A DNA stretch of 64,000 bases. Origin: Nosema muscidifuracis (Eukaryota; Microsporidia; Nosematidae). The stretch spans positions 806,001 to 870,000 of the forward strand of contig JAIOKI010000001.1 in NCBI GenBank assembly GCA_028335825.1, written 5' to 3'. Of the stretch, positions 35,713 to 47,350 are shown piece after piece (within the stretch, counting starts at the first letter, position 1; the number at the start of each line of letters is the position of its first letter). The position numbers were made by a program, and so were the translations under genes. A model generated the notes under the pieces. That model did no database searches. It was not told where the DNA came from and saw only the letters and a program-made list of their open reading frames with translations.

Positions 35713-37609
35713 TAGCCTCCAGAATATCTTTTATAGCTTCATCATCTAAAGCAAACTTTTTTAACATACTTGTCTCCAAATTATTAAGACATCGTACTAT
35801 AACTTTTATAGACTTTTGCAGAGGAACAAAAGACTTCCAGCTTTTTTTAATAACAGCAAGATCTGCTACTATTTTATCTTTATTATGAGACAAGAACTGT
35901 CTCAAAGCATTTGGCTCAGACAGGCATCTGACTCCCTCGGCAATTCTACAAAGACTGTCTGCCACTCTCAAAACAGCTTCATATCTTACTAAAAGGATTG
36001 TCTTCCCACTGATATCTTTTATGTAAGGAATATCTGATTCCTTAACACCTAGTATCTTAGCCCAGACAGCTAAATTTTTATGGCCCTCCCCTGATGGTAT
36101 ACCATCCATTGTAACCAGCCGATACTTATTTTCGGCTGGTTTCTTCCCCTCAAGCATGATTTTGAGGAGTTCTTCTCTAGACAGCTTATCTGTCCATTTT
36201 TCTCCAGTATTCTTCTTTACTGGCTTTTTGTCTCTATTGTCCTTCATTTTAGGGGCAATAAAATTTTTTATTTCAACTTTTTTATGAGCTGAGTCTTCTC
36301 TAAGTCTCCTTAAGAGATTTTTCTTTTGTTTGTGTGATACCACACTTCCCTTAGTGGTTTTACTGGGAACTTTTAGAACATCCTTCGGCTTGCCAACCTT
36401 AGGGTAGTTTTTATTTGTGAAGCGTTTCGACTTCTCCCTTTTGTTGAGTACAACATTTTTCTTAGTCTCTTGCAAGTTATGCAACTTAGAAAATTGTTCC
36501 TCTTTTATTGTTTCCACAAAGGACTCTACAGACTCAATTAAGATGTCAGTCGCTTTGTGGTCTACTATCATAGGCCCTTGGAGGCCTTCTTTTGTGATAA
36601 CATCTAGATTACACATATTGGCATCTAGATGTATATTATCTTTTATGGAGTGTTTCGGCTCCTTTTCTTTTTTTACATCCTCTGATAGCCTCAGAGGGTA
36701 GTTACTTTTATCAAGGCGTTTCGACCTCTGTTGTCTTTTAGGATCCCCTAGATAAGCTAAGGGATAACTCTTATCATTAGAGTCATCAGATGACTCTTCA
36801 CTGTTGTTAATGTTACGAATCCAATCAGGCATTAGTGAGGTATACCTGTTGTCATCGATAACTTCCATTTTATCAGCCAATAGACTATCTTTTTTGATCA
36901 CTACTGATCTTCCGTAGCTGGCTACGACCTTTGTCCATCCTTCTTCAGATGTTCTCTTTAAAAGAATGGGACTCTTTGGTTTCCTGCCTTTGCAAGAGGC
37001 TTTTGCTACCTTGGAAAGGAAGACTGATAGTGCAGAGGACTTGGGCGATCCAATGCTTGTTATTTGAGATGGCATGGTGACCTTACCATCCTCTTTTACA
37101 ATCGAGTTATCCGGATGAGGAGTTCGATCTTTGTCTTTTATTGCAGTTTCCTGCTTCACTTCATTCATTGATTCAGCGTTTACTTTATTGACATCATCAT
37201 AATTGACACGGTTGATGAGATCATTCACTTGTTTTTGAAGTAATTCATACTTCTTCTTTTGTGTACTCAGTTCACGTTGACACGACTTAACATGTGCATC
37301 TTGGAGCTTAATCAAGTCTATCAGACTTAATGAGTATCTAGAGATGTTGTAAATATCTCTGTTCTTTTCTTTATCAATATGATAAAAATTTTTACTTGCT
37401 TTTTCAAACAAAACTTCTGTTTTTGAGTAGAGACTATTCAATTTTTTTATGTCATAGTACAAAGCATTACCAGTGCTAAGAGTACCATAACTACTTTTAA
37501 TTCCTTCCAGTAAAGATGTTTGACTATCTTTCTGTACTTTTGAGGTTGGTAAGTCCTCGTTTGTGCTGCATCTCTGCGGAGTGTTTTTTTTACAATTGTC
37601 TAACCCCAT
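35702..37609 (-). CDS. LINE ORF1 protein, RNA-binding-like
   Basis: A 635-residue hydrophilic basic protein, the presumed nucleic-acid-binding partner of ORF2. Residues about 100-140 are likely coiled coil (repeated K/E/Q/L, ending Q-K-Q-V-N-D-L-I-N-R-V). The middle (about 200-480) is rich in K, S, D and E and carries short repeated motifs such as SKRLDKSNYP (about 296-305) and SKRFTNKNYP (about 394-403). The conserved part is C-terminal (about 480-560): NKYRLVTMDGIP, then AVWAKILGVKESDIPYIKDI and TILLVRYEA. The beta-alpha-beta-like pattern recalls the RRM-like folds of other LINE ORF1 proteins (inference). No CCHC knuckle is visible. The start is the first ATG, which coincides with the element's 5' end in three copies. 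Confidence 0.93.
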   Translation of the reverse strand: MGLDNCKKNTPQRCSTNEDLPTSKVQKDSQTSLLEGIKSSYGTLSTGNALYYDIKKLNSLYSKTEVLFEKASKNFYHIDKEKNRDIYNISRYSLSLIDLIKLQDAHVKSCQRELSTQKKKYELLQKQVNDLINRVNYDDVNKVNAESMNEVKQETAIKDKDRTPHPDNSIVKEDGKVTMPSQITSIGSPKSSALSVFLSKVAKASCKGRKPKSPILLKRTSEEGWTKVVASYGRSVVIKKDSLLADKMEVIDDNRYTSLMPDWIRNINNSEESSDDSNDKSYPLAYLGDPKRQQRSKRLDKSNYPLRLSEDVKKEKEPKHSIKDNIHLDANMCNLDVITKEGLQGPMIVDHKATDILIESVESFVETIKEEQFSKLHNLQETKKNVVLNKREKSKRFTNKNYPKVGKPKDVLKVPSKTTKGSVVSHKQKKNLLRRLREDSAHKKVEIKNFIAPKMKDNRDKKPVKKNTGEKWTDKLSREELLKIMLEGKKPAENKYRLVTMDGIPSGEGHKNLAVWAKILGVKESDIPYIKDISGKTILLVRYEAVLRVADSLCRIAEGVRCLSEPNALRQFLSHNKDKIVADLAVIKKSWKSFVPLQKSIKVIVRCLNNLETSMLKKFALDDEAIKDILEANGP

Positions 37610-37611
37610 TT

Positions 37612-37624
37612 AGCTTCATATCTT
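37612..37624. repeat. Target-site duplication of LINE copy B, 5' side
   Basis: AGCTTCATATCTT, matching 31,640-31,652. It is part of codons R-Y-E-A of ORF1 in the older copy. Confidence 0.92.
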
Positions 37625-39246
37625 ACTAAAAAGATCGTCTTCCCACTGATATCTTTTATGTAAGGAATATCTGATTCCTTAACACCTAGTATCTTAGCCC
37701 GGACAGCTAAATTTTTATGGCCCTCCCCTGATGGTAGACCTTCCATTGTAACCAGCCGATACTTATTTTCGGCTGGTTTCTTCCCCTCAAGCATGATTTT
37801 AAGGAGTTCTTCTCTAGACAGCTTATCTGTCCATTTTTCTCCAGTATTCTTCTTTACTGGTTTGTTATCTTTATTGTCCTTCATTTTAGGAGCAATAAAA
37901 TTTTTTATTTCAACTTTTTTATGAGCTGAATCTTCTCTAAGTCTCTTTAAGAGATTTTTCTTTTGTTTGTGTGATACCACACTTCCCTTAGTGGTTTTAT
38001 TGGGAACTTTTAGAACATCCTTTGGCTTGCCAACCTTAGGGTAGTTTTTATTTGTGAAGCGTTTCGACTTCTCCCTTTTGTTGAGTACAACATTTTTCTT
38101 AGTCTCTTGCAAGTTATGCAACTTAGAAAATTGTTCCTCTTTTATTGTTTCCACAAAGGACTCTACAGACTCAATTAAGATGTCAGTCGCTTTGTGGTCT
38201 ACTATCATAGGCCCTTGGAGGCCTTCTTTTGTGATAACATCTAGATTACACATATTGGCATCTAGATGTATATTATCTTTTATGGAGTGTTTCGGCTCCT
38301 TTTCTTTTTTTACATCCTCTGATAGCCTCAGAGGGTAGTTACTTTTATCAAGGCGTTTCGACCTCTGTTGTCTTTTAGGATCCCCTAGATAAGCTAAGGG
38401 ATAACTCTTATCATTAGAGTCATCAGATGACTCTTCACTGTTGTTAATGTTACGAATCCAATCAGGCATTAGTGAGGTATACCTGTTGTCATCGATAACT
38501 TCCATTTTATCAGCCAATAGACTGTCTTTTTTGACCACTACTGATCTTCCGTAGCTGGCTACGACCTTTGTCCATCCTTCTTCAGATGTTCTCTTTAAAA
38601 GAATGGGACTCTTTGGTTTCCTGCCTTTGCAGGAAGCTTTTGCTACCTTGGAAAGGAAGACTGATAGTGCAGAGGACTTGGGCGATCCAATGCTTGTTAT
38701 TTGAGATGGCATGGTGACCTTACCATCCTCTTTTACAATCGAGTTATCCGGATGAGGAGTTCGATCTTTGTCTTTTGTTGCAGTTTCCTGCTTCACTTCA
38801 TTCATTGATTCAGTGTTTACTTTATTGACATCATCATAATTGACACGGTTGATGAGATCATTCACTTGTTTTTGAAGTAATTCATACTTCTTCTTTTGTG
38901 TACTCAGCTCACGTTGACACGACTTAACATGTGCATCTTGGAGCTTAATCAAGTCTATCAGACTTAATGAGTATCTAGAGATGTTGTAAATATCTCTGTT
39001 CTTTTCTTTATCAATATGATAAAAATTTTTACTTGCTTTTTCAAACAAAACTTCTGTTTTTGAGTAGAGACTATTCAATTTTTTTATGTCATAGTACTGA
39101 GCATTACCAGTGCTAAGAGTACCATAACTACTTTTAATTCCTTCCAGTAAAGATGTTTGACTATCTTTCTGTACTTTTGAGGTTGGTAAGTCCTCGTTTG
39201 TGCTGCATCTCTGCGGAGTGTTTTTTTTACAATTGTCTAACCCCAT
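37612..39246 (-). pseudogene. ORF1 of LINE copy A, interrupted by copy B
   Basis: Open from its ATG (39,246) through residue about 545 with no stop, almost identical to intact ORF1 (for example Q for L at N-A-Q-Y-Y, T for A at N-T-E-S and N for S at V-P-N-K-T-T). It then runs into the 5' end of copy B, adding only K-W-G before a stop at about 37,600. The C-terminal 90 residues lie 6 kb away at 31,367-31,652. The open frame that extends upstream to 39,351 passes through the 3' UTR of an older copy and is not part of ORF1. The truncated protein keeps most of the conserved C-terminal domain but loses the last helices, so function is unlikely. Confidence 0.9.
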
Positions 39247-39640
39247 TTTTAAACAAACATCAATAGTGCGCTTTACACGCCAGCATACCTTTACGGCCTC
39301 GCTTTTAGGAGAAAATGTCGTTCCCTTAGGACTACTTAAAGTCATAGCCATGAAGGCTATAACCTGTCAAGAGACAGGTAGGAACGTATCGCCTGGCTCA
39401 ATACACCAATTAAGAACACAACTCAGTCCAGCGAAAGTAATACAGTATCATGCCCGACCTCTCATCAGAAAGTGTTCTATATTTTCTTGAGGTCCATCAC
39501 ATAGAAAGCAATGTTCTCTATAATACTGAGGGATTCTACGAGCATTAGCTAACGCAGAAGACCATCTAATTAAATTACACCTTACTTTTACATAACATAT
39601 TTGATTTTTTGTTTGAACAATTTACTTAAAATTATATTCC
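39247..39640 (-). mobile_element. 5'-truncated LINE of an older subfamily, 3' end
   Basis: Starts just after the LSU 3' flank with sequence for VNCSNK-like residues (ORF2 about 1,104), continues through YREHCFLC, then departs from the ORF2 pattern shortly after and runs into a 3' UTR (39,247-39,470) homologous to, but clearly different from, that of copy B. Hairpin 1: ATAGCC (39,344-39,349), loop ATGAA, GGCTAT (39,355-39,360). Hairpin 2: ACCTGTC (39,362-39,368), loop AAGA, GACAGGT (39,373-39,379). Its tail is missing because copy A begins here. The same truncated fragment lies after the other LSU (61,215-61,279), so the insertion predates the rDNA inversion or was spread by conversion. Confidence 0.85.
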
Positions 39641-39699
39641 TAGTAACATTTCTTATTAACAATCTTAACTATAAAAATTACATACACACCTACACTGTA

Positions 39700-39931
39700 A
39701 TACAAAAAGCAGTAACCTCAAAATGTCGGCATACACCTTCATTCTTACAGTTCTGCTTAATAGAGTAGTATTCTCCTAAATGTATCTTTGAGCTACGCTT
39801 CAGGCTTAAGAGGCTTTCAGCCTTAATCGAAACGACGTAGCTAAGCAACATAACTTAATAGTTAATCGCACTACCAGTGGTCATCACTTAGAGTTCCTCT
39901 CGTACTATCAAAGTTCACTCAAAAATACTTA

Positions 39932-39973
<42 letters not shown>

Positions 39974-40408
39974 TCTCACGTTCCTCATTACCGGGTGAAC
40001 AATCCAACACTTCGTAACATATACACTACGATGATCAGAAGAGACGACATCGAAGAATCAAAAAGCAGAGTCGCTATGATCGCTTGCCTGCTACAAGCCA
40101 GTTATCCCTGTGGTAACTTTTCAATCACCCAATACATAATGAATGTAATTGGGATCGCTAGGCCAAGGTTTCCCTACTAAATACAGTCATATGTATAAAG
40201 TAAAGCAGATTTATTCCCTTATAATAAACTGATGGTTACCATCCATCATTCATCTACCTTAGGACAGCTGTGTTACTTTTTAACAGCTGTACCGCCCCAG
40301 CCAAACTCCCCATATATCCAAATAAACAAATATTCAAACATACTAGTGGTTTCACAAATCATCTCCCACCTCTCTACAATATACCGAATAATTATTAGAA
40401 CATACTAA

Positions 40409-40440
<32 letters not shown>

Positions 40441-40539
40441 GATATACAACAAGCCCGTTCCCTTGTCTCGTGGTTTCACAAAATTGTAAGTAGGGACAGT
40501 AGGAATCTCGTTGCTCCATTCATGCGCGTCACCAATTAA

Positions 40540-40592
<53 letters not shown>

Positions 40593-42160
40593 ATTCGCTT
40601 ACACAACTTTAACAATAAATGCACTGGGCAGAATTCACTTCTTGTAATACAAAAAGCTATGTTTTTAATAAACAGTCAGATTCCTTACATAGTAAAAGTT
40701 CTAGCATGCTAGAGCCAATCTTTATCCCAAGGTTACAGATCTAATTTGCCGAATTCCCTTACTTACTTTAATTTAAAATATCTGTTATGATACAAAGACA
40801 CCTGATGCGGTATAGGTACGGCTACACTACTTCTTTTTTATCAAGTATATATATATAACACGTATTTCTTATCATGACAATCCATACGTACACACAGTCT
40901 AATTCATTTTTCTTACACCGCTTATATACTGTCATCATCAAGTCGCCTTGCAGTAGTCAAGTGAAGAACTATTGATCTTCTTTGTTTTTACAATAACACC
41001 GACTCACTTCAATACCATTGAAAACCCTAGTCTATATCTATACAAATATATTGTTACTGCCTCCAAGATCGGCCCATTTGTTTCTTCCATATACATTCAC
41101 ACATATACTTCAATACAAACAAATTGCACAGCTACCTAAATACTCATATAGAAACATCTCATAAAAGTAGTCATCTTCTTCCATTTTATACAATAATACA
41201 TTCGGTAGGTACGTTGTAACACGTTTCTTAGCGGATTTCTACTTCCATAACAACCGCCCTACTGTCTCAATGTATTCATCATATTTATGGTATACTGTCT
41301 ACTATTTAGAATATTTAATGTTCCATAAGGTTCATCCCTTTTTGCACATCATTCTTACAATCATGTGCCCACTAGTCATACAATAGATTCATTCTGTAAA
41401 CCTAATCTACAGAAGACCATAGAATTAAAGATTTCTCATAGTCGAGACTATAACAGTGTCCTACATCTATGTCCTATATACAATGACTGCTGTCCTGAGA
41501 GACATTTCGCTGTGAACCAGCTACCACACAGTTCGATTGGTCTTTCGCCACTATACACATCTTAAATCATCGATTTGCACGTCAGAATGATTATGGTCTT
41601 CCAATAAACTGTTGCTTATCTTCAACCAGAACATGCATAGTTCACTGTGTTTCGGGTCTTATAGTTATAACTTGTCATATTAATAACGACTGAGCCATTA
41701 TCTTGCTATAACTATAATCTCCTTGGTCCGTGTTTCAAGACGGGTCCTTAAACATAAGGCTGCCCCACACATTTTCACAAATTCCTTCGCAGTACTTATT
41801 TGCTATCGGTATGCCATTATATTTAACCTTAGATATCTCATTCTACCTGTATTCAGACTGCACTACCAAGCAGCCCTACTCGCTGATACTTACTATTTTA
41901 TTCAACTAACGAATATTATATTCTGTACAAATAAGTAATAAAATAGTGATTTACATCTCCAATAGGATTACAATCACGGGTTGCTTCTTGTTCACTCGCT
42001 GCTACTACAGAAATCCTGGTTAGTTTCTTTTCCTCCTTCTAATGATATGCTTAAGTTCAAAGGGTCCTCTATACACATCTGTATATATTCGGTAACAATG
42101 CTTTCGTATTCATCTACGACCTTCATCGCTGTGGCATCCTATTGATCCCATGTGTGGGTA
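39700..42160 (-). rRNA. LSU rRNA (with fused 5.8S-like 5' end)
   Basis: About 2.46 kb, of usual microsporidian length. The 5' end, CACAGCGATGAAGG, is 5.8S-like and continuous with the LSU, as in all microsporidia. Universally conserved parts read on the minus strand include CTTAAGGTAGCCAAATGCC, the peptidyl-transferase segment CAGGGATAACTGGCT, GACCGTCGTGAGACAGGTTA and the sarcin-ricin loop AGTACGAGAGGAAC. The 3' end is placed by analogy and by where the two copies approach their LINE fragments; uncertainty is a few tens of nt. Short frames within it (for example 39,995-40,180 and 41,723-41,938) are not genes. Confidence 0.95.
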
Positions 42161-42330
42161 AAATAATAAATAAATATATATTAGTATAACATATATATAA
42201 AATATATAATAATTATAATCTAATAAATATAAATATATTAGTATAATATAATAAATATAAATTAGTATAATCTATATATATAAATATATAATGTATAATC
42301 TAACAATATTGTATAATAACTGTTACTCGA
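42161..42330 (-). other. ITS, unit 1
   Basis: About 170 nt of almost pure A and T with irregular TATTATATTTA-type repeats, between SSU and LSU. Differs from the ITS of unit 2 in repeat number and order. Confidence 0.85.
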
Positions 42331-43566
42331 TATGATCCTGCTAATGGTTCTCCAACAGCAACCATGTTACGACTTATATCAGATCTAATACATCTTGTTC
42401 AAGTAGTTTACACTAATTTCACAACATATATCATCTTAGATAGCGACGGGCGGTGTGTACAAAGAACAGGGACACATTCAATTCTACTTATTTAATAAAA
42501 TTTACTAGCAATTCCAAGTTCAAATATCTCTTACAAAATATTATCCCATAAAGATTCATATCTATTGTATTGCGCGTGCAGCCCAAAATGTCTGAGGGCA
42601 TAACGGACCTGTTTTAATCCTTTCCTTCCTACACTGATTGTGTCTGTCTATAAGGGTCTCACGTCTTGTTGAAATTAATCAAAACTTCACAGCATCCATT
42701 GAAAACGGCCATGCACCACTATTATCATTCTCAAATAACATTCTCGCTGAATAATAAAATATTGGTAAGTTACCTCGCGTTGAGTCAAATTAAGCCGCAC
42801 AATCCACTCCTTGTGGTATTCTTCCGTCAATTTCTTTAATTTTCAATCTTGCGATCATACTATCCCCAGAGCCAAAAAACTCGAATTTCTATTATGTAAT
42901 ACAAATACTCATATCACATCGTCGGCATAGTTTACTGCTGGAACTACAATGGTATCTAATCATCTTCGATCCTCCAGCTTACGTCCTTGTTCAAAAAATA
43001 CATACAAGTGTACAGCTTTCGCTTCTGTTCGTCCAGTCAGGGTCGTCACATTTCATCTCTCTCCCAACTATACAGTACACCTCATATTGCTTCTTAAAAA
43101 TAAACTACGGACTTTTTAACTGCATCAATCATCATACACACTCTTGGAACAAGTATTACCGCGGCTGCTGGCACTTGATTTGCCCTCCAATTAATCACCT
43201 CATATGTTTTTACAATATGAAACAATATCTATTACTTCCCATAACTGCCTCAGACAAAATCCATAGGTCAAGTTTCGCCCCTGCTGCAATCCTTAGACTT
43301 AGTAGCCGTCTCTCAGGCTCCTTCTCCGGAATATTACAAAGTAATACCGTTACCCGTTACTGCCTTGTTAAGCCATTACCTTAACAACTAGCTGATAGGT
43401 CTCACTCTTACTGTATACAATTATCTACACTTTAACGTAGTTATCATCAATATACATAAAATAAAGTGAGTATTACTGAGCAGTCCATTTTTCAGATACT
43501 TCTTCAAAAACATGCATGGGTTAATCTTAGGGAATAGCGTCTACGTCAGGCAGAATCAACCTGGTG
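42331..43566 (-). rRNA. SSU (16S-like) rRNA
   Basis: 1,236 nt, the short SSU typical of microsporidia. It starts CACCAGGTTGATTCTGCC and ends TTAGCAGGATCATA. It includes GTGCCAGCAGCCGCGG (530 loop) and TGTACACACCGCCCGTC near the 3' end. From memory the sequence resembles Nosema/Vairimorpha SSU over its whole length. I saw no difference from the copy at 57,279-58,514 in the parts compared. Confidence 0.97.
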
Positions 43567-44070
43567 TACAAAATAACATATCTACATTCTAGTCAGTATT
43601 AATCTAGTCTCAGAAATCTTAATCTCTCAATCAATCAGTGCAATATAACATACGAAAACTACAACATGAGTAATAAATAATTTACATTGTGTATTATTTA
43701 ATCTAGTGATAAATTAAATTGACAAATCAGAATTAATAATTAATTGCTGATTTATGATTTTTTGTTGTATATATGCAGTGTGTTTGAGTGTACTAGTATG
43801 ATATATATGTTGTATAAAAACAGTTACAATCTGGTGGTTGTGTTGAACAACGGGAAGTTGATTGGGGTGTCCAGTTAAGGATTGAGAATGGTGACCATCC
43901 TGTGAACGTGCTGGGACGTTGGTTGTTGAAGTGATCGTGGTGATTACTTGTGTGAACAGTAATGTGAGACCGTAACGATGGTTCTGTTTGTGATGGGTTT
44001 TGTTCATTGAAGATGTAAAATATTTTATTGATGAGGTATGTATACAACATGTACTGTGTGTGTATTTATT
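43567..44070 (-). promoter_or_regulatory. Conserved 5' flank of SSU, unit 1
   Basis: About 500 nt kept virtually identical in both units. It must contain the Pol I promoter and external spacer, though I cannot name the elements. Its middle (43,714-44,007) is unusually GC-rich for the region and holds overlapping 97- and 85-codon frames rich in T, S, H and Q. They differ between arms by a codon or two and are more likely chance frames than genes. Confidence 0.55.
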
Positions 44071-44830
44071 TTTTGATAATGATTTTTAGTTTTATTTCTT
44101 TGTGATGTAGATGGGGTAGTTTGACTTGGTATAGTAACTACATTATTTTGTCATGTATTGTTTGTATCTTACTAATATTCATTCTTTGAATTTGTATTAA
44201 TCTTGGTATCTCATGTTATAAAAAGGCTTATGTATTTTGATTAATAATAAGAAGTAAACATCTAATTAAATTATATATCTTTATTTCTTCTATGCTTTTG
44301 TTAATTTCTTCAGTATCTTTCACCAATACCTAAAAATACACTATCCTCTTTTTTGCAATCTCAACTCCTCTAATTATCTTAATCCTACACTTTTCTAATT
44401 TCAATATTTTATTTCTTCTTTATTGCTGTAAAATATTTTATTAAATTCTTTAGTTCTTCAATCTCTAATCCATTCACCAGTATTCTGTTCATTAATCTAT
44501 AATCCTTATATAATAGTACTGTTATTATCCACCATTTACAAAAATCAATCTTGTTTACTTCTTTTTGTCTTCTAATATACTAAATTATAAAAAAATTTTA
44601 ATTTTTCACTTGTTGTCTTTCTGACCAAATCTCATTAATTATACTTATAGCTATTTCTTAATTATCTTCGATTTTTTTTTCTATTTCATTCTTTTCAATA
44701 TTATCTGAATTTTCAACAGCTCAGCTCTTTCTTATAAATATCTCTTAAGATCTTCTCATTCTTACACTTCTTAATGGTATACCATAAATCAATATTCTAT
44801 ATTATTCTAATAATATCTTATATTGAAACT
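44070..44830 (-). repeat. Diverged inverted homology next to unit 1
   Basis: Matches the reverse complement of 55,990-56,770 with many substitutions and small gaps, for example around GAATACTGGTGAATGGATTA and TATAGAATATTGATTTA. It looks like the same duplication as the rDNA arm but without recent homogenisation. No gene recognised. Confidence 0.8.
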
Positions 44831-47350
44831 TTTGTATTTTTATAATATAATCTTCGGTCATCTAAACAAAAGCCTTTTATGAAAATCTAAAATATCTTAC
44901 TTTGTTGATTTATTTCCACTATTTGTAATCATATTAACCTTTTAATTGGTTTCTGTTGAACTTATACCGTTGAAATGTGTAATTTGGAAATAGTTTCTAT
45001 ATTCTATTTTAAAAATGAATATCTAATTTTTTTGATACATTCTTCTGTCATCTAAAGCTTTCGGAGATTTATAATTGGTCTCTAATTTGAATTATCTGCA
45101 TAATAAAAAATTTTAAAGTTTGTAATTGCCTATGAGGCAGCTAATATTTTTTTAACTAGTTAAATAATTCCTTTCCACCGAAACCATTTTTCATGATGCA
45201 AATGAAACTGAATCCCTTTAAAATTCTTTTTAAAATTTGGCTGTTGCAATATTGTTTCTCTTAAAGATTTTTTATGATCAAAAACGTTTTCAAAATTTCC
45301 TCTTCATTTAACTCTATTTTTTGTCTACAATTGGCAATGTTTCTGTATCGTAAAACAAAGCATACTTTTATATGTCTATCAACAATTTATTTATATTTTT
45401 TATCACAAATGAGTTTCTGAACACCTTGATATTCTTATTCGTAATATATCTTGTTTTCTATTTTAACATTGTTCTATACCAATATTTCTCGTTTTTTACA
45501 ATCTGAAGAAGCCTTTTTTATTTCAATTTTAGTAAAATATCTTTTATACCTCAAATTATTAATTATTTTATCAGTATTAGGCGAAAAAGTTTCAGGTACT
45601 ACTAATTAGTTAAGGCTTACAAGATTTATTATTAGTCTTATGCTACCATCTGTTGTAACACCAGTCCAACATTATTTATTCATAATGTTCTATTAGTATT
45701 ATATATTGCCTTTCTAGCGATTACTTGTCTGCTTCAACATTAGATTTGTAATTTTTTGTAGCTTATATGGAATATCTACCATTATTTTCTTCTAAATTTT
45801 TGATTTTTATTCACATCCAGGAATATTTCTATCATAAGACCCAAACAATATTTTATTGAACAAGGTATTTTAGATGAGAATAAAAGTATATAAACAAGAT
45901 TTATAAATAATGTTAAATGATAAATCTAAGTCTTTATCAAACAAATTACCATTTTAAGAGATAAATGTGGTAAAAGTTTCTACTTTTATGCCTTAATATC
46001 CTTTATAAAATTTTCATTTCTATATTTCTTAAATTCATTGTTTCTTTCAACATTAAAGCATCACAAAAAATCTTTACCATTTTCCTTTTTGAATGAAAGT
46101 GATCATTATTGAAGACATTTTTAAATTTCTATTTTTATATCCTTATAATTTAAAATGGCGAGAGAATAGAAATATAAACTTAGATTATTATTTTTGCACA
46201 ATTATCATAGAAATCCTATGAAAGCTATAAAATAAGAATTTGTGTAGTAATATAGTTGAGTAATTCATTAATTGAAGCAATAAATTAGTCTCTGAATAAT
46301 TAATTTAAGATAAAACTTAAAAGTAAAAATATTAACGAAAAAATGTTAGCAATGATTATTATTGTTGTCGTATCTTCATACTACTTGGATTTATGAAGAG
46401 TATCTAAGAAGAATTTCAATATTAAGTTTAAAATGTATAATTTTTTAATTTTTAAATCCGAAGATTTTGTATGAAATAAATAATAATTTCGTTAATTATA
46501 AAATCTTTCTTCATGGTTTTTATCAGCAAGTTAATTTGATTTTCGTGCAATCTATTTGATATTATTTTATCAGACAACCGATCTACTTTTTCCTTGTCTT
46601 ATCTTGATACATTCTATAGCTAAAGTTGTGCAGCGCTCTTAAGGTTATTATTTTCTTTCATACTCGTGTCATTCAATACAGAAAAAATTATATTAATAAA
46701 AACGCAATTTATATTTATCTAGTAAATCTCCGTCTTCTATTGCATCAAAGATTTTCTTTTTTTGCATATTGTTTTAGATTTATTTTTCTTAAGTTTTTCC
46801 TTAGCTTCTTTCTTGTAACATAAGCTCATCTTCTTTAATATCTGTCTTTTTTATCTTCTCATATGAAGATTTTGGTCATATTTTTCTCCGAAAATTGTTA
46901 AATCAATTTTCTTTTTATTTCTTATTAAGTCTTTCTGTTATTTAGAGAATAAAATCTTCTTTTAATTTCAGTTTCTTACTATATCTGTCTATAGTTTTCA
47001 TATAATAAACATAAGTTGTTTTCGTTTTTATTCTAAAAAAATACTAAATGACATTGTTTTCCCTAAAGACCCAATATCCTTTTCTTTTCATGATTTATAA
47101 CAAATTTCGTTAAGTTTTTTATTTTTAATTTTTTGAGTCATTTGACAAATAATATTCCTTTTGACTTAAGATTTCAATCAACTCCTCCTTGGTTGTCATT
47201 TTTAAAAATTGCATATTATACTACTTTCTCGCTAATTCCATTTTAATATTCTTTGTGAACAATTTATCCAATCTTGAATGATTTTTTTAAACTTATCGTT
47301 ATCATTAACATTCGTATTCTTCACAATGTTATGATTTATAAGATAAAGAT
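44830..47350 (-). mobile_element. Ty3/gypsy LTR-retrotransposon fossil
   Basis: Minus-strand Ty3/gypsy remnant. RT traces at about 45,330-45,700 are clearest, with RNase H-like traces below (about 45,000-45,250) and possible gag/protease sequence above (46-47.3 kb). Many breaks; old. No LTR identified. Confidence 0.5.

Larger units (their letters stand above)
31653..37611 (-). mobile_element. Full-length APE-type LINE, copy B
   Basis: A complete 5.96-kb non-LTR retrotransposon with two open reading frames, a structured 3' UTR of about 350 nt and a tail that on the sense strand is T-rich (AATAAATTATTTTA then T runs). It lies between two copies of a 13-bp target-site duplication inside ORF1 of an older copy. 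The 5' end falls 2-3 nt before the ORF1 start codon. Endonuclease, RT and zinc-finger residues of ORF2 all appear present, so it may be active. Clade is uncertain: the APE endonuclease excludes R2 and R4/Dong, and the C-terminal CCHC is found in several APE clades. Confidence 0.95.
30124..39246 (-). mobile_element. LINE copy A/D, older host of a nested insertion
   Basis: One LINE split in two by copy B. Part A (37,612-39,246) carries ORF1 from its start codon to residue about 545. Part D (31,652 down to about 30,124) continues ORF1 from that residue, then has the first about 55 codons of ORF2, an internal deletion, the last about 235 codons of ORF2, the 3' UTR and the tail. Both parts carry the 13-bp sequence AGCTTCATATCTT (37,612-37,624 and 31,640-31,652), the target-site duplication made when copy B landed. 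Compared with copy B, D lacks the equivalent of 32,709-35,545, about 2.84 kb and not a multiple of three. So A/D was already, or has since become, incapable of making a full ORF2. Confidence 0.88.
39640..44070 (-). repeat. Inverted repeat arm, left (rDNA unit 1)
   Basis: Reverse complement matches 56,771-61,205 almost base for base: SSU 5' flank, SSU, LSU and about 100 nt beyond. The ITS is the main difference. The inner border is sharp at about 44,070; beyond it the match continues at much lower identity to about 44,830. Confidence 0.93.

Noticed and set aside
39247-39351. Upstream extension of the copy A ORF1 frame to 39,351
   Set aside because: The extra codons lie in the 3' UTR of an older LINE and are not shared by other copies.
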